Positions 17,265 through 27,285 of a stretch of DNA of 64,000 nt are shown one piece after another. Below the pieces are notes generated by a model that saw nothing but the letters and a program-made list of their open reading frames with translations, made no database searches and was not told where the DNA came from. The stretch lies in the NCBI RefSeq assembly GCF_018140925.1, contig NZ_CP073315.1:4154001-4218000 (forward strand). The letters are read 5' to 3'. Numbering within the stretch: position 1 is the stretch's first letter; each line of letters opens with the position of its first letter. Source of the DNA: Psychrobacillus sp. INOP01. Lineage in GTDB: Bacteria; Bacillota; Bacilli; Bacillales_A; Planococcaceae. Made by a program: the position numbers and the translations under genes.

Positions 17265-18911
17265 GTGAGAAGATGGGTAATTATGGCATTCGGATTCTTT
17301 GCTTTTGCAATGTATGGACAAAATGTGCAAGCTGCCGAATGGCAACAAGGTGAAGTATTCACAGGATTGTTTGATGAAAAAGTTAAAAGTACACATGTTT
17401 TAACACTTGAAGAAGATGCACGCGTGACATTTACGCTACGGGATGGCAAATCTGGATACACTGTTATTCTTTCCAATAGCACGAAGCAGCGTATTGCGTC
17501 AATTGCGAGGAAGCCAGAAGCTGGCAATAAAGAAAGCACTGTGCAGTCGGTTAATTTAAAGGCAGGCACATATAATGTGCTCGTTTCTGCTTATTTCTAT
17601 AATAGAGGGGATTATACGTTAACTTATGAAACGAGCCAAATTGAAGGTACAGATGTAGAGCCTAACAACGAGAAATCAGAAGCAAATCCATATAAGCTTG
17701 GAGACACATACGAAGGGGCTTTGTACGGTATGGGTATCTCATCTGATTACGACATTTACAAAGTAGAAATCCCGAGGTTTGGAAAAGTAAAGCTTCATGC
17801 ACAAGCGACAGAAGGAACGACAGTCAATAGCTTTGGCTTTGATATGGAAGCGGTCAATGAAGAAAATGCCAATATGTTCAAACTAAAAAATATTCGTGAT
17901 TCAAATGAGCTCGAAGTGTTACTTCAACCAGGGACCTATTATTTCAAGATTAAGTTAAATGTCTCCGATCAAGCAATAGCACATTACACGTTCTCAACGA
18001 GTTTTGAACCTTTAGATGAACATGTTTGGGAAAGCGGACGCAATCTTCAAATAGCAAGTGCAGATGTGCTCGCCAATAACATAACCTATAGGGGCTTTTT
18101 ATATAGTAGAGGAGTCAATTATTCGCAATCGAACGATTATTACAAGTTTACACTAGTAAAAGATGCCAAAGTGATGTTTATCGCGAATGCACAAAAAAGC
18201 TTAGGTGCTCTCATTTTTTTAGATGAAAAAGGAAGTCAACTTTCAACTGGAGGTTATGCAACCAGTGATACTAGAAATATCGTTGCGACGAGAGTGTTAG
18301 AAGCAGGTACATATTATGTGGAATACCTCCCAGCTTTCGGAGTAGAAGGTTATGAAGAATACGATCTTACAATGCGAATTGAACGCTTTTCAGATGTGCC
18401 TGCTACACATATGTATTATAAACAAATAGAAGCACTCGCACAGCAAGGTATTAATAAGGGCTATCCCGACGGGAAGTTCCTTCCGAATGAAGCTATAAAG
18501 CGTAAGCATGTTTTTGTCTTTTTAAGTCGTATTGAGGGACTTGAATTAACGAAAATCCGCACGATGAAAACATTTAAAGATTTGAAATTATCTCATCCAG
18601 CTTATGCACCTATGAAAGCATTTTATGAGGCAGGAATCATCGATGGAAGTGGGTCCAACATGAATCCAGAGTCTAACTTAACACGCGGTCAAATGGCCAA
18701 AATTTTAGTAAATACATTTGACTTAAAAATGAAAGGTGAAGGATTTGCTTTTCGTGATGTTAATTCATCGAATGGTTTTCATAACTATATTCAAATTTTA
18801 GCAAGTAATGGAATTACAATAGGGTCAAACGGCAAATTTATGCCAAACGAGCCTATCACAAGACAACATTTCTCGGTATTTTTACATCGAACATTAGAAG
18901 TCATAAAATAA
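17265..18911 (+). CDS. S-layer-homology (SLH) surface protein with PPC-like domains
   Basis: 548 aa exported protein. GTG start with AGGAG 7 bases upstream; signal peptide ends near VQAAEW (about residue 24). The central region has two or three bacterial pre-peptidase-like beta domains (for example ALYGMGISSDYDIYKVEIP and FLYSRGVNYSQSNDYYKFTL). Three SLH motifs fill the C-terminal 180 residues (FSDVPATHMYYKQIEALAQQ, FKDLKLSHPAYAPMKAFYEA, FRDVNSSNGFHNYIQILASN), which should anchor it to pyruvylated cell-wall polymer. No enzyme domain is seen. Confidence 0.85.
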   Translation: MRRWVIMAFGFFAFAMYGQNVQAAEWQQGEVFTGLFDEKVKSTHVLTLEEDARVTFTLRDGKSGYTVILSNSTKQRIASIARKPEAGNKESTVQSVNLKAGTYNVLVSAYFYNRGDYTLTYETSQIEGTDVEPNNEKSEANPYKLGDTYEGALYGMGISSDYDIYKVEIPRFGKVKLHAQATEGTTVNSFGFDMEAVNEENANMFKLKNIRDSNELEVLLQPGTYYFKIKLNVSDQAIAHYTFSTSFEPLDEHVWESGRNLQIASADVLANNITYRGFLYSRGVNYSQSNDYYKFTLVKDAKVMFIANAQKSLGALIFLDEKGSQLSTGGYATSDTRNIVATRVLEAGTYYVEYLPAFGVEGYEEYDLTMRIERFSDVPATHMYYKQIEALAQQGINKGYPDGKFLPNEAIKRKHVFVFLSRIEGLELTKIRTMKTFKDLKLSHPAYAPMKAFYEAGIIDGSGSNMNPESNLTRGQMAKILVNTFDLKMKGEGFAFRDVNSSNGFHNYIQILASNGITIGSNGKFMPNEPITRQHFSVFLHRTLEVIK

Positions 18912-18916
18912 CTAAA

Positions 18917-18944
18917 GCGATCATGTGAAAACATGGTCGTTTTT
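18917..18944 (+). terminator. Terminator of the SLH protein gene
   Basis: GCGATCATGT-gaaa-ACATGGTCGT followed by T5. Confidence 0.85.
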
Positions 18945-19066
18945 GTATTCTTCACACAAGAATCTGAAATGGTAAAATGGGACTCGTTGAATATAATTGT
19001 TTTAGTAAATGCAAAGTCCCCAGAAACAATTTTAACAATGTAACTGAGGACTATTTGTGTAGTAAT

Positions 19067-19585
19067 CTATTTCCAGTTTTTCTCTATAAATTCATCTCGG
19101 CCTGATTGTGCACGATCCTCTTTATAGTGTGAAGGGCTTTTTTTATAGTAGTCTTGATGATATTCTTCCGCTTCATAAAATGTTTTAGCTTCTCGAATTT
19201 CGGTAACAATAGGCTTAGAGAATTTTCCACTTGCTGCAAGCTGTTTTTTCGATTGCTCCGCAAGCTCTCTTTGTTCATCCGAATGAATAAATATGGCAGT
19301 GCGATAACTTTCTCCACGATCTTGAAATTGACCGCCATCATCGGTAGGATCAATTTGTTGCCAAAATATTTCTAATAATTGGTTGTATGAGAAAATGCTC
19401 GGATCAAATTGTATTTCTACAACCTCTAGATGACCAGAATCACCTTTTTTTACATCTTCATATGTAGGGTTATCTAGTTGTCCACCCATGTATCCAGAAG
19501 TTACCTTATGTATGCCGTCCCATGTATCGAATGGTTTTACCATGCACCAAAAACATCCGCCTGCAAAAGTTGCTTTTTCTATCAT
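19067..19585 (-). CDS. msrA: Peptide methionine-S-sulfoxide reductase MsrA
   Basis: 172 aa. Catalytic motif GGCFWC (Cys11), then [22 protein letters not shown] and [21 protein letters not shown], all MsrA hallmarks. It reduces the S-epimer of methionine sulfoxide with thioredoxin. I start at ATG 19585, 7 bases after AGGAGG; the upstream ATG at 19591 is too close. Single-domain with no MsrB fusion and no msrB neighbour. Monocistronic. Confidence 0.95.
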   Translation of the reverse strand: MIEKATFAGGCFWCMVKPFDTWDGIHKVTSGYMGGQLDNPTYEDVKKGDSGHLEVVEIQFDPSIFSYNQLLEIFWQQIDPTDDGGQFQDRGESYRTAIFIHSDEQRELAEQSKKQLAASGKFSKPIVTEIREAKTFYEAEEYHQDYYKKSPSHYKEDRAQSGRDEFIEKNWK

Positions 19586-19728
19586 GTTCATTCCTCCTAT
19601 TAATCTCACGTATTGAAATTTACTTTATGTAAAATAGATTTTACCACTTGTTTTGTAGTAGTACAAAAATCCGAAACTTTTTTGAGAAGAAATACGTTAT
19701 TATTAAGGTATAAAGGAGAGATTTAAAG

Positions 19729-20670
19729 ATGGAAGAAGAATTACAACAAACTAGAAGACGTCGAAGAAAAAGACGTCCAAGAATAGGGCGTATTATATTT
19801 GTTTTTTTACTGTTTTTAGCTATAGGAATTGGTATTTATACATTTACTCAATATTCTATTGGCTATAAATTAGCGGATACAGCACAAAAGGATCCAATGG
19901 ATTTCGAAGGGGACGTACTTAAACAAGGCGACCGTGAAAATATCTTGGTTCTAGGTGTGGATTCAAGAGGGGAAGATAAGTCACGTACAGATACCATGAT
20001 GATTTTTTCTTGGGATAAGCAAAATAATGACGTAAAAGCTATATCTTTCATGCGGGATATATATGCCGATATCCCAGGTTATCAATCCTATAAATTAAAT
20101 ACAGCCTTTTACTTAGATGGAGTACAGTTATTGAAAGATACTATTCAAGAAATGTTCGACTTACCAATTCACCACTATGCATTAATTGATTTTAAGAGCT
20201 TTGAATCTCTAGTTGATATAATTTCACCAAATGGCGTGCCAGTAAATGTAGAAAAGGATATGTCTGAAAAAATTGGTGTTACGCTCAAAAAAGGACAACA
20301 GAATCTAAACGGACAAGAATTACTTGGTTATGCGCGTTTTCGTTCGGATGCTGAAGGAGACTTTGGACGTGTAGGTAGGCAACAGCTTGTGATGGAAGTC
20401 CTAAAGGATGAGTTGTTATCAATAGAAAATATTCCAAATTTACCAAAATTCATAGGGGCGACTGAGGGATATATCCAAACAGATTATTCTCGTTCAGACA
20501 AAACAAAACGAGTGTTAGATGCAGTTGTAAGTGGTAAGTTAGAAATGGAAAAAATGACAATCCCAGTGGAAGGAACTTATTCATTTAAGAACTATAGTCA
20601 TGCTGGATCAGTCATTGTACTCGATAAAGAAATGAATAAAGAGGCAATTACAGAGTTTTTAGAAAAATAA
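19729..20670 (+). CDS. LytR-CpsA-Psr (LCP) family wall-polymer ligase
   Basis: 313 aa. Arg-rich cytoplasmic tail, one membrane segment (about 22-42), then the extracellular LCP domain with intact motifs: ILVLGVDSR, SRTDTMMIF, ISFMRDIYADIPG and the arginine cluster YARFRSDAEGDFGRVGRQQ. LCP enzymes attach teichoic acids or polysaccharides to peptidoglycan. Closest in style to TagU/TagV paralogues, though which cannot be told. Own ribosome-binding site AAAGGAGAG. Compare with the degenerate LCP domain at 62642. Confidence 0.9.
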   Translation: MEEELQQTRRRRRKRRPRIGRIIFVFLLFLAIGIGIYTFTQYSIGYKLADTAQKDPMDFEGDVLKQGDRENILVLGVDSRGEDKSRTDTMMIFSWDKQNNDVKAISFMRDIYADIPGYQSYKLNTAFYLDGVQLLKDTIQEMFDLPIHHYALIDFKSFESLVDIISPNGVPVNVEKDMSEKIGVTLKKGQQNLNGQELLGYARFRSDAEGDFGRVGRQQLVMEVLKDELLSIENIPNLPKFIGATEGYIQTDYSRSDKTKRVLDAVVSGKLEMEKMTIPVEGTYSFKNYSHAGSVIVLDKEMNKEAITEFLEK

Positions 20671-20741
20671 ATTGCTTTAAGATTGCCATATTTATTTTTC
20701 CTCCGTAAAATAAATATATATAGAAAGGAAGTTTGATAGAA

Positions 20742-21935
20742 GTGGAGCCAGAAAAACCTTCTTTTTTTTCTACGAGATACATAAAATTTTTAGGTGGACG
20801 TAATACAGTCTTTTCATTAGTTCTTTTAATCATGATAGGTCTTGTTATTATGATTTATGATGAAATTTCCTTTATTTTCGTACCATTGACGGTCTTTCTG
20901 GGTAATGTAATATTGCCAATTATTTTAGCTGTTATTGTGTATTACTTATTAAGACCGATATTGCGTTTATTGGAAAAAATAAAAATTAAACGTGTCTGGG
21001 GAATTCTTATTATTTTCTTAGTATTGATCGGGTTAATAACTTTACTAGTGTTTCTAGTATTTCCTTTTCTAAAGGGGCAAGTCTTTAAGTTAGCTGAAGA
21101 GTTACCAACTTATTTTATCCAGCTATTTAACGACTTAGATAACTTTTTGCGAACATCAATTTTCCAGGAATATTATTTACAAATAGAGAATGATGTTACT
21201 TCGGTGTTAAATGGCCTTCCAGCTGAAATTGGAGACTTTGTTCAAAATACTGTTACTGGAATTGCAACTGGAATTTCCTCCATTGTGGGAGTTTTAACAA
21301 GCTTTGTGTTAGCTATTGTAACTGTTCCATTTATAGTTTTTTATCTATTAAAAGATGGAGAAAAATTACCTAACTATGTAATGAAGCTATTTCCTCCAAG
21401 AATGCGGGATGATTTACAGGAGGTATTTACTGGAATAGATAGACAAATTAGTTCTTATATTCAGGGACAGATACTAGTATCTATGTGTATCGGACTAATG
21501 ATATATATTGGATTTACTATTATTCAAATGCCATATGCACTTTTACTTGGAGTAATAGCGATGGTTACAAGTGTTGTACCTTATTTGGGCCCAGTTATTG
21601 CTATTACACCAGCAGCAATTATTGCGTTAGTAACCTCACCATTATTGCTTATAGGATTAGCAATCGTTTGGACAATTGTACAATTAATAGAAGGGAAGTT
21701 TATTTCCCCACAAATTATGGGTAAATCATTACATGTTCACCCAATTACCATTATTTTTGTCCTTATAACTGCTGGTGCATTATTTGGAGTACCAGGTGTT
21801 ATATTAGGTATTCCGGGATATGCCATTTTGAAAGTTATCGTTTCTCACTTTTATACATTGTTTAAAAAACGATATAATAAGTTTGAACCAGTTATTGAAA
21901 ATCATTATGAGTATACAAATCACAAGGTGGATTGA
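20742..21935 (+). CDS. AI-2E (PerM/YdbI) family transporter
   Basis: 397 aa polytopic membrane protein of the AI-2E family. Paired N-terminal segments, a soluble middle domain (QVFKLAEELPTYFIQLFNDL) and a C-terminal membrane block with ALLLGVIAMVTSVVPYLGPV and the tail FGVPGVILGIPGYAILKV. Members export small solutes or exchange cations; the substrate cannot be inferred. GTG 20742 is taken as start (AAAGGAAG 10 bases upstream); TTG 20733 is too close to that site. Coupled to the following gene, whose start is 6 bases after this stop. Confidence 0.85.
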   Translation: MEPEKPSFFSTRYIKFLGGRNTVFSLVLLIMIGLVIMIYDEISFIFVPLTVFLGNVILPIILAVIVYYLLRPILRLLEKIKIKRVWGILIIFLVLIGLITLLVFLVFPFLKGQVFKLAEELPTYFIQLFNDLDNFLRTSIFQEYYLQIENDVTSVLNGLPAEIGDFVQNTVTGIATGISSIVGVLTSFVLAIVTVPFIVFYLLKDGEKLPNYVMKLFPPRMRDDLQEVFTGIDRQISSYIQGQILVSMCIGLMIYIGFTIIQMPYALLLGVIAMVTSVVPYLGPVIAITPAAIIALVTSPLLLIGLAIVWTIVQLIEGKFISPQIMGKSLHVHPITIIFVLITAGALFGVPGVILGIPGYAILKVIVSHFYTLFKKRYNKFEPVIENHYEYTNHKVD

Positions 21936-21940
21936 GAGAA

Positions 21941-22333
21941 ATGGCGAAGAAATTTGAATCTTCCATAGAAGTAAAATCTATAAAGATAGACACGGTTGTT
22001 GATCATCCTTATATTGAACATGGTATTAATCTGTCGGGTACTATTTATATAGAAGGAGTACACGATGAATCGGTTGAAAATATAAAATTAGAGGTATTTA
22101 AACTTACTGATGGTGAATCTCCCAAAATCGTCTCGAAGCACTCAATTGAGTTAGTAGGTGCAGCTGCATCAAAGGATATGCAAATGATTCCATTTGAGAT
22201 TATGCCAGACGAAAGATGGATTCCAGATAGTAACGAGAAAGTAACGAAACTCATTTTAAGAACGACAGTATTATTCGAAAATGGATCTGAGTATAACGAT
22301 GAAGACGAGATATATTTTGATATTGAAGAATGA
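21941..22333 (+). CDS. Small Spo0M/arrestin-like protein
   Basis: 130 aa, beta-rich. The layout SIKIDTVVDHPYIEHG then LSGTIYIEGVHDESVENIKL resembles the first half of Spo0M-type sporulation-control proteins (arrestin-like fold), which are about twice this length. AAGGTGG lies 10 bases before the ATG. It directly follows the AI-2E permease gene in one transcript. The family link is by pattern only, so function is left open. Confidence 0.5.
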   Translation: MAKKFESSIEVKSIKIDTVVDHPYIEHGINLSGTIYIEGVHDESVENIKLEVFKLTDGESPKIVSKHSIELVGAAASKDMQMIPFEIMPDERWIPDSNEKVTKLILRTTVLFENGSEYNDEDEIYFDIEE

Positions 22334-22340
22334 TATTTGA

Positions 22341-22368
22341 AACTCCAGCATTGAGCTGGAGTTTTTTC
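22341..22368 (+). terminator. Terminator
   Basis: AACTCCAGC-attga-GCTGGAGTT followed by T6. Confidence 0.9.
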
Positions 22369-22452
22369 TTTAGGAAACCAACTACATAAAAATATTTAGT
22401 ATAAACAGTTAAAGGTTGTGCACTCTAATAATAAATTGGGAGGCAACTAACG

Positions 22453-22698
22453 ATGATTAAACAATTGTTTTCAATACTAATTATTTCATGTTTCATACTT
22501 ACAGCGTGTGGATCTCAAAGGGAATCCAATGAACCTGCAAACCCTGAGACACAATTAAATGGGCAAGATAAAGATATTCCAAACACTGGTAATGAAGAAG
22601 TAAACGAAGAAAATGATGTAGGAATTCCGAAAATAGAAGGTTTCAATGATCCGACTATTGAAAAACCAGTCGAAAAACCAGCTGAAAATAACGATTGA
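22453..22698 (+). CDS. Small lipoprotein, unknown function
   Basis: 81 aa with signal peptide and lipobox LTAC (Cys19). The mature part is short, acidic and low-complexity (Asn, Glu, Pro, with EKPVEKPAEN at the end), so it is probably unstructured outside the membrane. GGGAGG precedes the ATG. Its stop codon overlaps the -35 box of the promoter for the next unit. Confidence 0.7.
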   Translation: MIKQLFSILIISCFILTACGSQRESNEPANPETQLNGQDKDIPNTGNEEVNEENDVGIPKIEGFNDPTIEKPVEKPAENND

Positions 22699-22723
22699 AT
22701 TGTATGAATAGTTATGCTATTAT
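22695..22723 (+). promoter_or_regulatory. Sigma-A promoter of the ABC-F leader
   Basis: TTGAAT, 17 bases, TATTAT. Start of transcription expected near 22730, just before the leader-peptide ribosome-binding site. Confidence 0.65.
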
Positions 22724-22757
22724 TTATTTAACTAATTTGAACGGAGGTGAAGAAAGA

Positions 22758-22892
22758 ATGAAAAACGCTATGAATGCACAATTATTTATGTTGGAATTTT
22801 TATCAACTTCTTGTGCAATTACTCATGAAAATGCTCTCAACGGGACAGGTCTGTCCATTTTTAGTCATTTTCATAGTAATAATCATAGCTGA
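22758..22892 (+). CDS. Candidate leader peptide for the downstream ABC-F gene
   Basis: 44 codons, ATG preceded by an excellent GGAGGTGA site 7 bases upstream. The peptide has no domain; it ends with His/Ser/Asn-rich residues (SHFHSNNHS). It lies between a promoter and a terminator that precede an ABC-F gene, the layout of ribosome-mediated attenuation seen upstream of ABC-F resistance genes such as vmlR or msr. Codons near 22845-22862 contain the palindrome GGACAGGTCTGTCC. Function inferred from position. Confidence 0.55.
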   Translation: MKNAMNAQLFMLEFLSTSCAITHENALNGTGLSIFSHFHSNNHS

Positions 22893-22924
22893 GAAGTCAT
22901 TCTTTCTAATCCAATTTGGTATTG

Positions 22925-22957
22925 AAAAGACTGTTCTTTTTAGACAGTCTTTTTTTG
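22925..22957 (+). terminator. Attenuator terminator before ABC-F gene
   Basis: AAAAGACTGT / ACAGTCTTTT stem followed by T run, between the leader peptide (stop at 22892) and the ABC-F start (23013). Confidence 0.8.
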
Positions 22958-23012
22958 TTGCGAAAAAAAGACTTGCTTCCAGCTCATAAAGAATTGAAAG
23001 GAAGCGTTCATA

Positions 23013-24896
23013 ATGATATGTACAATACAAAATATAACTAAAATGCTCGGAGGAAATACAATTTTTGAGAGCTTGTCGCTGGAGATTAAAACCGGAGATA
23101 GGTTAGCCATTGTTGGTCGAAATGGAACCGGTAAAACTACTTTATTCAAATTGTTGGCCGGTATTGAAAAACCTGACGAGGGATCTATTTACTTTAAGAA
23201 AGGTACATCAATCGGTTATCTGGCTCAAATACCAACCTATTCAGAAGAGGTAACTGGTCTTGGTGTTCTCCATTTCGCTTTTCAAAATATTACGGAGTTG
23301 CAAAAGCAATTGATCCAAATGGAACAACAAATGGCAACACTAGAGCCCCGAGAGATGGAACGTCTGCTCCAACAATACGGAGAAATTCAAGAACAGTTCA
23401 CCCTTTTAGGCGGTTATACAATGGATTCTGAAATTGAAAAAGTAGTGCAAGGACTTCAGCTTGCGGGATTCATAAATCAATCATTTGCTAATTTAAGTGG
23501 TGGAGAACAGACGAAAATAATGCTAGGAAGGATACTGCTATCGAATCCGGATATTTTATTGTTGGATGAACCAACCAATCATCTAGATTTATTTGCAGTG
23601 GAATGGCTGGAGCAATATCTGATTAGCTATTCAGGAACTGTTGTTATCATTGCACATGACCGTTATTTCTTAGATAAGGTTGTGACCAAGATTGCAGATT
23701 TAGAGGAAGGGGAGCTTACTCTTTATCATGGAAATTATTCTTCTTTTATTTTGGAAAAGGAAGCTAGATTAATGCGCGAATTCCAGGAGTATGAGGAACA
23801 GCAGAAAAAGATCAAAAAAATGAAAGAAGCGATAAGACGTCTAAGACAGTGGGCAAATGAAGCAATGCCACCAAATCCAAAATTATTTCGCCAGGCACGT
23901 AATATGGAAAGAGCACTAGAACGAATGGTGAAAGTGCGAAAACCACTAGTTGATCCGAAAAAGATGGAGCTGTCATTTGAATTTGCATCTAGAAGTGGTA
24001 AAGAAGTAGTTATGATGAAAAATGTTTATAAATCATTTGGTGAGAAGGTCTTGTTAAAAAATGCACAGCTTAATCTTTACTGGAAAGACCGGGTTTCGAT
24101 AGTAGGTCGAAATGGTTCTGGTAAATCCACTATATTAAACCTATTGCGTGGGGAAATACTACCCGATAATGGAGAAGCAAGTTTAGGTAGTAATGTACGT
24201 GTGGGCTATTTATCCCAGCATTTTGAGATTCAGGATCCGAAGGCTAGGCTAATTGATGTATTTCGAAGTGAGTTAAACATGGTTGAGGGGGATGCTCGCC
24301 ATATTCTTGCGAAGTTTATGTTCTATGGACCAGATGTATTCAAACGAATAGGTGATTTAAGTGGTGGGGAACGTATGAGACTTCGCTTAGCGCAGCTCAT
24401 GCATCAGGATATTAACCTACTGATTCTTGATGAACCGACGAACCATCTAGATATCGATTCCAGAGAGGTTCTTGAAGATGCTTTAGCGGATTTTGATGGA
24501 ACTATTTTAGCAGTATCTCATGACAGATATTTTTTAAATAAATTATTTCCGAAAACTGTCTGGTTGGAACAGGGCGAGCTAACTACTTTTGAAGGACCTT
24601 ATGAATGGGCTCGGATAAAGTGGGAGGAAATGCTGTTGAAGCAAGTAGCAATTGAAATTCCAATAAAAAAAGAAAAGGCAGTAAAACCAATTAATACACG
24701 AGGAGATGAACGAAAGATTGCGGAGGAAATTTTATCGTTAGAACAAGAAATTTCCTTATTAAAAGAGCAAGTAGAAATGGAAAGTGAATGGGAAGTATAT
24801 GAAAGGCTTTTGGAATCTATCCAGAAAAAAGAATTGAAATTAGAAAATTTAACAATCGAATGGATAGAACTCGAAGATGATTCTAATTGTAATTGA
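23013..24896 (+). CDS. ABC-F family ribosome-associated ATPase
   Basis: 627 aa: two ABC domains (Walker A GRNGTGKTT and GRNGSGKST; signatures LSGGEQTKIMLGR and LSGGERMRLRLAQ; two LDEPTNHLD) joined by a basic linker (RRLRQWANEAMPPNPKLFRQARN) that inserts toward the tRNA/peptidyl-transferase centre, plus a C-terminal coiled coil. No membrane domain. It could be a YdiF/YfmR-type housekeeping factor or an antibiotic-protection protein; the leader peptide and attenuator upstream favour drug-inducible expression. Ribosome-binding site AAAGGAAG. Confidence 0.85.
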   Translation: MICTIQNITKMLGGNTIFESLSLEIKTGDRLAIVGRNGTGKTTLFKLLAGIEKPDEGSIYFKKGTSIGYLAQIPTYSEEVTGLGVLHFAFQNITELQKQLIQMEQQMATLEPREMERLLQQYGEIQEQFTLLGGYTMDSEIEKVVQGLQLAGFINQSFANLSGGEQTKIMLGRILLSNPDILLLDEPTNHLDLFAVEWLEQYLISYSGTVVIIAHDRYFLDKVVTKIADLEEGELTLYHGNYSSFILEKEARLMREFQEYEEQQKKIKKMKEAIRRLRQWANEAMPPNPKLFRQARNMERALERMVKVRKPLVDPKKMELSFEFASRSGKEVVMMKNVYKSFGEKVLLKNAQLNLYWKDRVSIVGRNGSGKSTILNLLRGEILPDNGEASLGSNVRVGYLSQHFEIQDPKARLIDVFRSELNMVEGDARHILAKFMFYGPDVFKRIGDLSGGERMRLRLAQLMHQDINLLILDEPTNHLDIDSREVLEDALADFDGTILAVSHDRYFLNKLFPKTVWLEQGELTTFEGPYEWARIKWEEMLLKQVAIEIPIKKEKAVKPINTRGDERKIAEEILSLEQEISLLKEQVEMESEWEVYERLLESIQKKELKLENLTIEWIELEDDSNCN

Positions 24897-25039
24897 TGGT
24901 TTCTAATAGAAACTGCTCAAATATTTATAAAGAATCATTAACATTCATACGTTTGTCCTATATAATGAGATAAATACCCTATAAGATTAATTAGGTATAT
25001 TGAAGGGTATATAATTATGATATAGAGAGAAGATGTAGA

Positions 25040-27040
25040 ATGAGAAAATCAATTAAGTGGAAAATAATTGTTTCTGTTATGTTACTAATAATTGTTAGTA
25101 TGGCACCTTTAATAACTATTAGTACGAACACTATAAGCGAAAAGACGGAAAAAGATTTAATTGATCAAAGCCATGTTATAGTTGATGGAATGTCCACAAC
25201 GATTCAGAATTATTTAGCTGCATATGAAAAAGGGCTCCTACAATTATCCACTTCAAAAGATATTGTAGATTTTCAAAACAGTGCAAAAGAGACTGATGAA
25301 GTTTTAGCCAATCAACTAGAGAAGCAATTGGATACTAGGTTTAATGAATTTGTTTCTTTATATGACGCTGTAGCTTCTGTATATATAGCTCTACCAGATA
25401 AATCGATTAATATAATCCCAGAAGCAGACCTAGGAGCGGATTTTGATCCTTCCTCAAGGGAATGGTATATAAACGCTGTCTCAAACAAAGATAATTTCAG
25501 CTGGTCAAGACCTTTTGTAGATGCTGCTACTGGGGAATACGCTATTTCTGGTGCTAAAGCTGTTATAAAGGATGGTCAAGTGGTCGGTGTGCTTGCTATT
25601 GACCTTCTACTATCGAAGTTAACAGAAACGGTAGCAAACAATGAGTTAGGTTATGAAGGTTATCCGATTATTGTGGATGCGGATGGGAATGCTATTGTTC
25701 ATCCAACTTTATTTGGTGAAAATTTATCCGAGTATTCATCCGTTGAAACGATGCTTTCTAGCTCCTCTGAAAGTGGAGATGTAACTGACGTAAATGATGG
25801 TACTATTACTGTATTTACCTCATTACCAGGATTAGATTGGAAACTAGGAGCTGTTTATGAGGAAAATAAGATAAATCAAACAGCCGACAGCATTCGTACA
25901 TTGCTTATCACTATTGTATTATCTATTGAGGCAGTGATGTTTATTGTCTTATATTTCATCATCAGTCGTATTTTAAAACCAATCGAACAGCTAAAAAAGT
26001 TGATGGATTCTATTGCTGATGGAGATTTAACAGTTCAAGCAAAAATAAAATCCAAGGACGAAATTGGTCAGTTAGCAATAAACTTTAACAAAATGGCTAC
26101 AAATATGAATGAAATTATTCAAGTAGTAAAAGAGTCTGCAAATAACGTGCAGTCGAATTCTGAAAGTTTAAGTGCAGTAGCGGAAGAAACAAATGCTTCT
26201 GCAGAACAAGTATCATTAGCTGTAAGTGAGATTGCAACTGGTGCCTCCAAATCAGCAGAAGATGCTGGAGAAGTAACTGAGAGTTCAGTTCACTTAAGTG
26301 AGCAAATCAATCTTATCAATGAAAAATCAGTAATGATGACTGATATAGCTACAAAAGCAAACTCCATGAATTCAAATGGACAAAACCAAATGAGTGAATT
26401 GAAAGCATCCTTTCATAACTGGGAATCTAATCTTACTTCGATGTCTACGTTGTTTACTACTTTAGAGGTTAAAGTAAAAGCGATTGGTAGTGTTATGGAA
26501 ACTATTATGGAAATCTCTGCACAAACGAATCTACTCGCATTGAATGCAAGTATTGAAGCAGCTCGTGCAGGTGAGCATGGAAAAGGATTTGCAGTCGTTG
26601 CGGATGAAGTACGAAAACTTGCGGAGCAATCTGCAAAAGCAACAGAGCAAGTAAAACATACTATTACAGAGCTCCAAAGTGAATCCTATATTGTAGGGGA
26701 ACAAATGGCAGACACAATCAAAACATTCCAAGAACAAGGATCTGTTGTAACTGATACAGAAGTGACATTCAGAGAAATTTCTTTACTGATGAATAGTTTG
26801 CAAACTTCCATTGATACAGTATCAGCAGAAATTGAACAGGTTTCCAACTATAAAGATCAAGTCGTAGATACAATTCAAGTGATGGCTGCAACTTCGGAGC
26901 AAACTGCTGCGGCATGTGAAGAAGTGAGTGCATCATCTGATGAGCAGCTACGAGCAATTCAATCGGTAGCGGAAGCCTCCGAGACCTTAACAGAGCTTAG
27001 TGATAAACTAGCAGATGCAGTGAACCGTTTCAAAGTTTAA
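25040..27040 (+). CDS. Methyl-accepting chemotaxis protein, dCache type
   Basis: 666 aa. First membrane segment about 8-30, an extracellular double-Cache ligand domain ([20 protein letters not shown] is the Cache signature), second membrane segment about 285-308, HAMP ([20 protein letters not shown]), then the methyl-accepting coiled coil with the hairpin tip [20 protein letters not shown]. It signals to CheA/CheW. The Cache pocket resembles amino-acid sensors (McpB/McpC type), but the ligand cannot be read. Monocistronic; ribosome-binding site AGAGAGAAG. Confidence 0.93.
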   Translation: MRKSIKWKIIVSVMLLIIVSMAPLITISTNTISEKTEKDLIDQSHVIVDGMSTTIQNYLAAYEKGLLQLSTSKDIVDFQNSAKETDEVLANQLEKQLDTRFNEFVSLYDAVASVYIALPDKSINIIPEADLGADFDPSSREWYINAVSNKDNFSWSRPFVDAATGEYAISGAKAVIKDGQVVGVLAIDLLLSKLTETVANNELGYEGYPIIVDADGNAIVHPTLFGENLSEYSSVETMLSSSSESGDVTDVNDGTITVFTSLPGLDWKLGAVYEENKINQTADSIRTLLITIVLSIEAVMFIVLYFIISRILKPIEQLKKLMDSIADGDLTVQAKIKSKDEIGQLAINFNKMATNMNEIIQVVKESANNVQSNSESLSAVAEETNASAEQVSLAVSEIATGASKSAEDAGEVTESSVHLSEQINLINEKSVMMTDIATKANSMNSNGQNQMSELKASFHNWESNLTSMSTLFTTLEVKVKAIGSVMETIMEISAQTNLLALNASIEAARAGEHGKGFAVVADEVRKLAEQSAKATEQVKHTITELQSESYIVGEQMADTIKTFQEQGSVVTDTEVTFREISLLMNSLQTSIDTVSAEIEQVSNYKDQVVDTIQVMAATSEQTAAACEEVSASSDEQLRAIQSVAEASETLTELSDKLADAVNRFKV

Positions 27041-27105
27041 AAGAAGTTGAATTATTCGAAAACAAGTGTTAATATTCTCTAATGAAGAACAATATAATTT
27101 AATAA

Positions 27106-27211
27106 CTCTTATCAAGAGAAGCTGAGGGACATGGCCCGTTGAAGCTTCAGCAACCTCTGACTTGTCAGAAAGGTGCTAACTCCTACAAGATAATTTCTTG
27201 AAAGATAAGAA
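27106..27211 (+). ncRNA. SAM-I riboswitch (S-box)
   Basis: The conserved S-box core is present: CTCTTATCAAGAG, AAGCTGAGGGACATGGCCC, TGAAGCTTCAGCAACC, AAGGTGCTAACTCC and the closing GAAAGATAAGA. SAM binding should promote the terminator just downstream and shut off metA. Confidence 0.97.
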
Positions 27212-27229
27212 TTGAGAGCAAAACGTTCA

Positions 27230-27263
27230 CCCTCTTTTCTTATTTATAGGAAAGAGGGTTTTT
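27230..27263 (+). terminator. S-box terminator
   Basis: CCCTCTTT / AAAGAGGG stem followed by T5, between the aptamer and metA. Confidence 0.9.
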
Positions 27264-27285
27264 GAATTTAAAGGAGGAGAACTAC

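Noticed and set aside
17265-17569. Minus-strand ORFs inside the SLH gene and other long shadow frames over real genes
   Set aside because: They lie in antisense of well-supported genes, lack ribosome-binding sites and show no family pattern.
27262-27285. Upstream TTG start for metA
   Set aside because: It lies in the riboswitch terminator before the AAGGAGG site; TTG 27286 gives the canonical MetA residue numbering (Glu111, Cys142, His235).
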